A DNA stretch of 64,000 nucleotides, from positions 62,001 through 126,000 of the forward strand of contig MU859089.1 in assembly GCA_033297205.1 (NCBI GenBank), written 5' to 3'. Under the pieces are notes generated by a model. That model saw only the letters and a program-made list of their open reading frames with translations, was not told the origin of the DNA and did no database searches. Positions 57,628 to 64,000 of the stretch are shown piece by piece; position 1 is the first letter of the stretch, and each line of letters begins with the position of its first letter. The position numbers and the translations under genes were made by a program. This stretch comes from Pseudoneurospora amorphoporcata (taxonomy: Eukaryota; Ascomycota; Sordariomycetes; Sordariales; Sordariaceae).

Positions 57628-58436
57628 ATCTTTCCAGTTCGTAGTCCGTACATCGTTTCTTTCAGTGTATTTGTTGGTATTGATTGAGAACGCCTAAAAA
57701 AGAGGTCTGAGTTCTGGATCGGATAGTAGTCGTGCAGACAGGGACAAAACGACAGGCTTGCTAGAAACAGTTAATAACAACAACATTTAATAAAAGGTTC
57801 TAGTAAAACTAAATATATAGTAAGAATGGGCTCAATAAGGCGAATACGATAATTATTTAGTTTTTTTTATATAATTAATATAAGTATGAAGTTTTTGTAG
57901 AAATGTAGAAATTTTATGTAGTAATGCACCTTGACTAGGTGGGCCGCTACTCATTACAACACAGCCTTTCATCTGAACTTTTTGAAACTTTATAAGTATA
58001 GAAATTACATAAATCTCATCATCTGGGTGTAATTTTTTCCTTCCCGCGACGTGTTGTTTTTTTTCTCTAATTTAATACAGCATCAACACCATGGGATCCG
58101 ACTGTGAACTCGACCCCCCTCGAGTCTTCCTCCATCTTGATAGCAATGAAATTAGTACTGTTAAAAAGCGCTAATCTACATGATTAAAATAAACTAGAAA
58201 CCTTTGTAATGTGACATATTATAATGAAGTTATAGTATTGATACTAGTTGTTAGGTCAATATCTACATGACTGAGATCTTGTTGTGTACTCAAACCTCCT
58301 TGAGCGGAGTGCAAAATATTACCCAGATTGGTAGAAGAAAATAATTTATCGATAAAATATTAAAAGTGCAGTAAACGAAACATGCACGTGAGCTCAAGGT
58401 GGTCTGAGCGCTGAGATAACCAGAAGCGTCATATAA
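57628..58436. mobile_element. AT-rich segment separating two parts of the decayed gene
   Basis: Markedly AT-rich in 57770-57960 and 58140-58380 (about 70-80% AT by eye in the worst lines) against about 50% around it. The word AATCAGA occurs at 57573-57579 and 58442-58448, at the two edges, and may be a target duplication. No coding region is intact. It could be a RIP-mutated insertion; no terminal repeats were found. Confidence 0.35.
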
Positions 58437-58566
58437 AGAAGAATCAGAAGGAGCTCTTTGATCGTGGTATGGTGGAGCACGAGAAGGAGGTGCGGGAACT
58501 GGAGGCTCAAAGGTCGCCAACAACCTCCCTAGCGATGAGGAGCATTGAAACATTAAATGTGATGCC
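58437..58566 (+). pseudogene. Decayed coiled-coil gene, likely 3' part
   Basis: Plus-strand frame NQKELFDRGMVEHEKEVREL and on to a TAA at 58564-58566. The charged, coiled-coil sequence has the character expected after the coiled coil that ends near 57560, so this may be the severed C-terminal end of the same gene. Confidence 0.4.
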
Positions 58567-59213
58567 AAGGTAATTGGATTGGAAAGTCCTTCCTTTTGTA
58601 CCGATGTTAAAAGTTGACGAGGTTTAATGGACTACATACCCGCCTCCGAGCTCAACTCCATAACGTCCAGTTGACAAAAGATGGATGCTCTGTGAATATC
58701 TCGATGATTCGTCTAAAAAGGTCATAACGTCTGCTAGTGATCTCTCGCCCATCCTTACAAATACTCCTCTTTGAGATTCCCCACATTCAGAATGATGGCC
58801 TCCACTTTAGCAAACACACATCCTCCTCCACAAACTAGGGTATATAGAAATTAAGAGCGAAGAAAAGAAAACAGAGGATCGATGAAATACATTGTGGTGC
58901 CCTCGTTGTTCGTCAGGCCTCCCGATCCTAGCGTTTGCTCGTCCAACCAACTGAATGACTGGCGGCAGGCGGATGACATCTCGAACGTAATTTGTCATTA
59001 TGAATCGAGTAGTAATAATAGGCGAAGAAGGGTCGAACGGGAGCGGAGAAAGTAAGAGCCTGTGGATATCCGGAGTAAAGCTGCAATAAAGCATGCCGTG
59101 ATACCAAATCCGTACCCAACTTCATATAGTAGAGTACTGGTCGTCATCTGGACAGTTATTCAAGAGGTCCGTGGCCTTGTAAACTCAAGTTCCTCTCATG
59201 AGTTCGTTCGTTA
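58567..59213. other. Intergenic: 3' flank of the SH3 membrane protein gene
   Basis: No gene could be supported. Base composition returns to the local average after about 58620. Confidence 0.4.
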
Positions 59214-61306
59214 CTATAACTGGTGCTGAGCACTCTCTCCAGTTTCTGTCGAACCATCCCCTTCAATTGTTCGTCGCCAATGCTCGGGAAGGCACACGCA
59301 GACCAGCGGAAATGCCTTGATTTCTCCGCTCACAGGAGGTGAAACATCCCGCATCTTTCCAGACGTGTTGGAGACTCCACTATCTCTTTGGGCTTGACGT
59401 CGACTCTCCCATTCCTCAGCGGTCTCATCCACCATGACGCCAGTTGCCCATCCGTCGTCCCAGATACCAACGACCTTAAGCATGTCACCCCGTTCAAGAG
59501 CGAACTCGTCAGTAGCCCGTGGCTGGTATGCCCAGAGTGCGGCAACCTTGTCGCCTGGATGGATCTCGTCCTGAGAATAGTAGTCTTTGAAGAAGGGCAA
59601 CTGCTCGCTTTGTTGGCTGGCCACACCGCCCTGGGGTGATGACATTGGCGAAACACCGTCTTCGCCTGCAAGAACTGAACCGCTCGACAGAGAGCCACTC
59701 CTCTTCATCGTCGGCGGCGGTCGCAGAATGCCAATACCTCGGTCAGATATTGGGCTGTCACGGTATCCGTCGGAAGATGAGTAATCATCGCCTCTTCTTC
59801 TGCTGGTTCTACCAACAGCATAGGCGGCTGCTGTCTTCTCGCCAGATCCGGAGCTGAAGTCTCGATGAGAGCGCGGGGATGGGGCATCGCCTTCGAGGGC
59901 CGACATCCGGGCTATCCTTCCACCTAGTGGCCCTGCAAATCCATGATTCAGCCCGTCATTCTGCGTCATTTGCGCTGTCGACGGTCCTTTCCTAGCAGGC
60001 GTCGGCTGGTTGAGAATGCTGCCATCCTGGCTGCCATGTCTCCTCCTCCTCCTCAAGAAAATGCAGGCGAAGACCAGCAGTGCCAACAGAGCCAAGCCTA
60101 CCACCGCGCCCACAACAATCCCAGCTATCGCGCCGCCGGAGAGCCCCTTTTTGCTGCCAGGATCTGTTACCGGTTCGCTGGTCGAAGTTGCGCTTGGAAC
60201 GGGGTCCAAGGTTATTGATGGGGAATTCGAAGGGAGGACGACATTGGCACATCTGGCCTCGGCATCGGAGTTGTAGCAACACGTATCGGTCGCGTTCGGT
60301 CCACCAGATTTGCAATAACCACACATACCCAAAAGGCTGCCTCCGAATCCGCAATTGTCGGGCTCATTCGCAATCCCCGAAATACATTCGCCACCCGATA
60401 AGGAGTCTGCCGGCAGGGCACACGTAGTAAAGTCGGCTCGAACCTGATCTAAGTAGTTGTCATTTGGATGTTCGCAACGAGCGCTGTCAACGACGATGTT
60501 AGCTTCGCTGATCGCGTATTGTGCCTGTTGGAGAAGTCAGCAAATATCGCCTAATGAGTGTCGCTCGGTTACTGACGCAAGTATCGGCGCAAATCGGTCG
60601 GGAATTTGCTGCTGAAAGGTTACATTTGACGACAGAATTCTGAATGACGCCGTTACATAGTACGGTAGTCGCGAATCGCGCATAGAGCTCTGTCGTATTA
60701 GTGAGCTTAATCCCTCCGCAACCGAACAGATTTTGGAATCTGCAGCGATGTTAGTATGGAGTTAGGGGTGTATTCAAGGGCAAGCTAACGTACTTGAGTT
60801 GAACGTAGTTCGTCTGTACATAAGACTTTAGCTGCTCATCAAACGTTGTGGTGTCTTTGACGTCCTTCAAGAACGGACTGGCAAGTAAAACAGGTCAGGT
60901 TCAGACACTTTTCTAGTTTCATAATCGCAATGGCAACAGTGTCAACGTACTATAGTTTCACCAGGTCCTCATCTGTCGATATCGAAGACACTTGCCAGGC
61001 AGAGCACGCCGTCGAGCCCTTGAGTGGCACGCATTGGGACATGGCTGTCGGAACTGCTGACAAGAAAGTGAAAAGAAGTGCTTTTGTGCTGCTTTGCCTG
61101 CGAGAGACCTTTCTCTTCGCGGAAATGTGATTGATTCTTTTGGTGATGTTTGTTGGTGGTGACTTTTGGCGTTGAGCTCCTCCCTTTGCGGCACCGACAG
61201 CCACCACCTTTTTGCTGGCTGAATCGAGACTGTTGCTTTCGTCCAATCGCGGTCCGGGGATTCTCAATTCCAACCTAACGTCATGTTTTTCCCCAAGTTG
61301 TATCAT
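59214..61306 (-). CDS. Single-pass membrane protein with C-terminal SH3 domain
   Basis: Type I membrane protein with a Cys-rich extracellular part and a cytoplasmic SH3 domain, in layout like Fus1-type surface proteins; role unknown. Exons 60951-61306 (start uncertain), 60794-60877, 60577-60739, 59214-60524; introns 73, 54 and 52 nt. Joins give DLVKLYPFLKDV, YVQLKFQNLFGC and ICADTCAQYAIS; the donor GTACGT at 60793 was chosen because the one 3 nt later breaks the frame. The extracellular part has many Cys and NxT/NxS sites (TNTTEL, GGPNATDT). The membrane span is at 60057-60137, followed by RRRRR. The SH3 core (VAALWAYQPRATDEFALERG) lies about 59440-59560. From ATG 61306 the product is 637 residues, but the hydrophobic signal (ALLFTFLSAVPTA) then starts about 70 residues in. 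Confidence 0.8.
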
Positions 61307-64000
61307 GGCTCATAATCGAAGATCAAAATCAGAAACGAATGACGGCGGGCCCAAGTTGGGGAATATCTGCTGGAGTGAGTGATACTGTTCGAACTAGATC
61401 CCTAACCAAAAAGACCCTTGGCGTCGAGATGGTCGGCGACGGCCCGTAACCGAACTGTGGGCTAGCGTGGGTGAAGTGATCGCGACGATGACCGACGTCC
61501 AAGTGCTTGTTGTTGTTGTTGTAAGGTTAAGGTAACTCCAAGTGCCAAACTGGGACATATGCCACGGCGTAGGTAGAGATCAAATCGTAGCTGTGGTACT
61601 TTGCGAAAGAGTGGCAGACCGGCAGTGCCTTGCTTTTGAGGAAGGGGCAACCTGGAAGTCGGTCGGAACCCAAGGGATCGTTGTTGTTGCGCTGGTGTTG
61701 TTGTCGCACACTGGTACACAGTGCCGGCTGCAATGCCAATTGGGCCTTCTTTGTCGGCAAGGCAGGGCCGCTTGTACTTAGGTAACCTGGGATGCAGCTG
61801 AGTGTTTGGAGTTGAGGCACGGGTGGTCGGTCTGGGTGGTGAGGTGCCGTCGGGGCGCCTGAGAAGGGTTGGATCGTTGGATGTTGGGGAAGGTGTGGGT
61901 GCCCTCAGAGTCGGGTGGTTGGATGAGGTGCAATGCGCCGACTCCGGTGGCATGCAAGCTTGACAAGGCAAGGCACACCCGTTTCAACAGAAGGGAGAGA
62001 AATCAGACACGGGGAGAAGTGCAGCTCCAGGCGCAGGAACAAGCCGCGCAGATGGTAAAGATGATGGATAGAAAAATGCCGGATTGCGCGACCGCGGCTG
62101 ATACTCGATGATGGAGGCGGGCGGTGGCCTAGAAGGAAAAAGATGATGAGGGCCGATTACTGACCTCGACTAGACAGCGCGGCCAATTGGACACGGCAGC
62201 AATCTCAACCTTGAGTTGACGATGGCGGTCCAAGACGACGGTCTGTGGAGAGGACCGAGCGAGTCACGACGATTCCCGGATCGAGAAATCGTGTGTGAAG
62301 GGAGGAATTGGAGTTGGATTGATGGACAGAACCAAGAACTCAATCCGTCACTTCCACTGCCAACTGAACTGCTGATGAATCGAGAGAATTGTTCCTGCCC
62401 TGACATTGGGATTTTGACCCTGACTTGGGACACGCCAATGGTGGCTGTCCGCGGATTGGTGAGCGCAACGGCTCAATCTCGCTTGGACGATGGCAGGCCG
62501 GAAGGTACTGTGTACACCTTTCCTTTTCAGGTTAGACAACCGTAGCACGCTTTGGGTTTCTAGCAACCCTGTTGGAGGGCAGTTTCCGAAATCTGCAAAG
62601 CGCAGGAACAGCTTTGAGACAAGGCAGGAGCTTTGGAGAATCAATTGGGGAAAACAACGGAAGGCGCCGTACACGAAACCGATGAGAGAGACGGGAGGCT
62701 TTGCCAGCCGATTGGCAAATGCGATATCGATGTTTTGTCCTTTGATGCTATTGTGTCCTTCGAGTTTAACACTGACACAAGCACGCTTGTCATCTGAAGT
62801 CTTTGCCGTAGTTGCCGACTACCAAATATCCCGGCGGCTTTCTAATTTCAACATCAAGTTTTTGGCCACCTTCATTTTTGGGGGATATGAAAAGATGTAA
62901 GCACACCGCCAAGGTCCCGCCCGACAGAGAACCCGACATCATGCCCTTTATATGCAAAGCCATAGCAGACATCATGCTCAACATCGAGCCCAGAACCCGG
63001 AGTCCAGAGCACGTGTCGTCTATCGGGCTTCTCCAAATCCCGTCCCAAAAATGAAACGAACGATAGCCGGGCGAGCTTGAATGGGACCCCTGTCCTACAA
63101 GAGTGGGGTTCAGTTTCGTCTTCATTTACCCCGGATTTCGGTGCCGAACGAGGTCTTTGGTCCAGGGGCACTCTTCCATGCTGTGGTGAAGAGTCTCGAA
63201 CTTCGACACACTCTCGCTTGATCACCATCCGTCTGCAACAATGATATTCAGGAACAACCGCGATCCGGTAGGTAGTATTGATGTTGCCCTGACATATGAA
63301 AGACCTCCAGACCGGCATGTCTCCATATTAAACCCTCCATAACCAAACACACAGTAACGAGAGCGCACCAGTTAGTCACCTAGAAAGCTTCCGACTTCTG
63401 ACTTCCAAGTGCCGAACCGTGCCTCTGGATACCGTCTAAACTTCGGATTTGACGGTATACCTATACACATCGATATATACATTGGCAGTTACCATCTGAA
63501 ACGAGAATCACTATGGTAAGGCCTTCAAACATCAAGGAGCATATTTGGACCGGCTAACCTGCCCCTGAGTTACGTACATCTGAAAGAACGTCTAACATCA
63601 AAAAAGCACTCAGACCAGAAGCCATGTCAAACGAGGTTTTGCACATGGGATGGTGTAATGTTGGTCGTCAGTTGGTCGATATGAACCAGGAAGGATTTGC
63701 AAACAACGATGCGTTCATCCGAACCCCCAAATGCTCCTCATTATCTGCTAGAATCTTAAGTCCGTACACCCCATCTCCTGCTCAACCGGAGCCACAAAAC
63801 CATCAGACAATTACCAGTCACTGCAAACGAAACCCAACGAGTGAATATACACTGCTGAGATGACAGATCCGGACCTATGCAAAACAAGCTGACGCCATGT
63901 CTTCTTCCCATTACCAACGACGAACCCAACTAAGATATATATTCAGCCGTGAAGTTTTTGGTGCCTCTTTCGAACCTTCCACAACCCGTTACCCATTGGA
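61307..64000. other. Unassigned right end of the window
   Basis: 2.7 kb with no gene I can support. It contains the promoter of the SH3 protein gene and short TTG-type microsatellites (61506-61520 and near 61680-61703). Frames around 62490-62900 and 63624-63863 have no family resemblance. Confidence 0.4.

Noticed and set aside
1..64000. 5S rRNA, CRISPR array, prophage, insertion sequence or antiphage-type system
   Set aside because: The window is eukaryotic nuclear DNA. No spaced direct-repeat array or prokaryotic mobile gene was seen, and the dispersed 5S rRNA I would expect to recognise in this group is absent.

Overview
The window is nuclear DNA of a filamentous ascomycete, most likely the Neurospora/Sordaria group (Sordariales). 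This rests on short introns (mostly 54-130 nt) with CTNAC-type branch sites, widely spaced genes with long untranslated flanks, a Neurospora-type mtr permease, and fes-1, the DDB1 gene (dim-8) and mtr lying on one segment, which matches my recollection of Neurospora linkage group IV. I could not align the window, so the species is not called.

Layout. 0.5-13.8 kb: Rieske protein fes-1 (-), DDB1 (-), a PQ-loop membrane protein (-), a TCAB1/Swt21-like WD40 protein (+) and a Zip2/SHOC1-like meiotic protein (-). 13.8-19.1 kb: a possible unrecognised spliced exon pair and a Zn2Cys6 transcription factor (-). 19-28 kb: an intron-containing tRNA-Leu(CAG), a CoA-binding protein with a mitochondrial presequence (-), a methyltransferase (+), an essential myosin light chain (+) and an M3 oligopeptidase (+) with an odd repeat tail. 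28-38 kb: mostly gene-poor, holding mtr (-) and two inverted-repeat structures that look like small transposon remnants. 38-56.6 kb: BIR1 (+), U2A' (+), a Dpb3-like histone-fold protein (-), a CLC chloride transporter (+), cysteine dioxygenase (+) and VPS15 (-). 56.6-64 kb: a decayed two-CxxC gene split by an AT-rich segment, a membrane protein with an SH3 domain (-), and about 2.7 kb in which no gene was recognised.

The genes are mostly unrelated housekeeping functions: respiration, ubiquitin ligase/heterochromatin, snRNA/telomerase RNP, meiotic crossover, chromosome segregation, splicing, chloride homeostasis, cysteine catabolism and PI3-kinase signalling. There is no biosynthetic cluster and no operon-like grouping. 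Exon boundaries were worked out by hand from splice signals, reading frame and family motifs. The points most worth a second look are two GC-AG introns, an inverted pair of RFX X-box-like sites, a MITE-like foldback element, the interrupted pseudogene, and the hexapeptide tail of the M3 peptidase.
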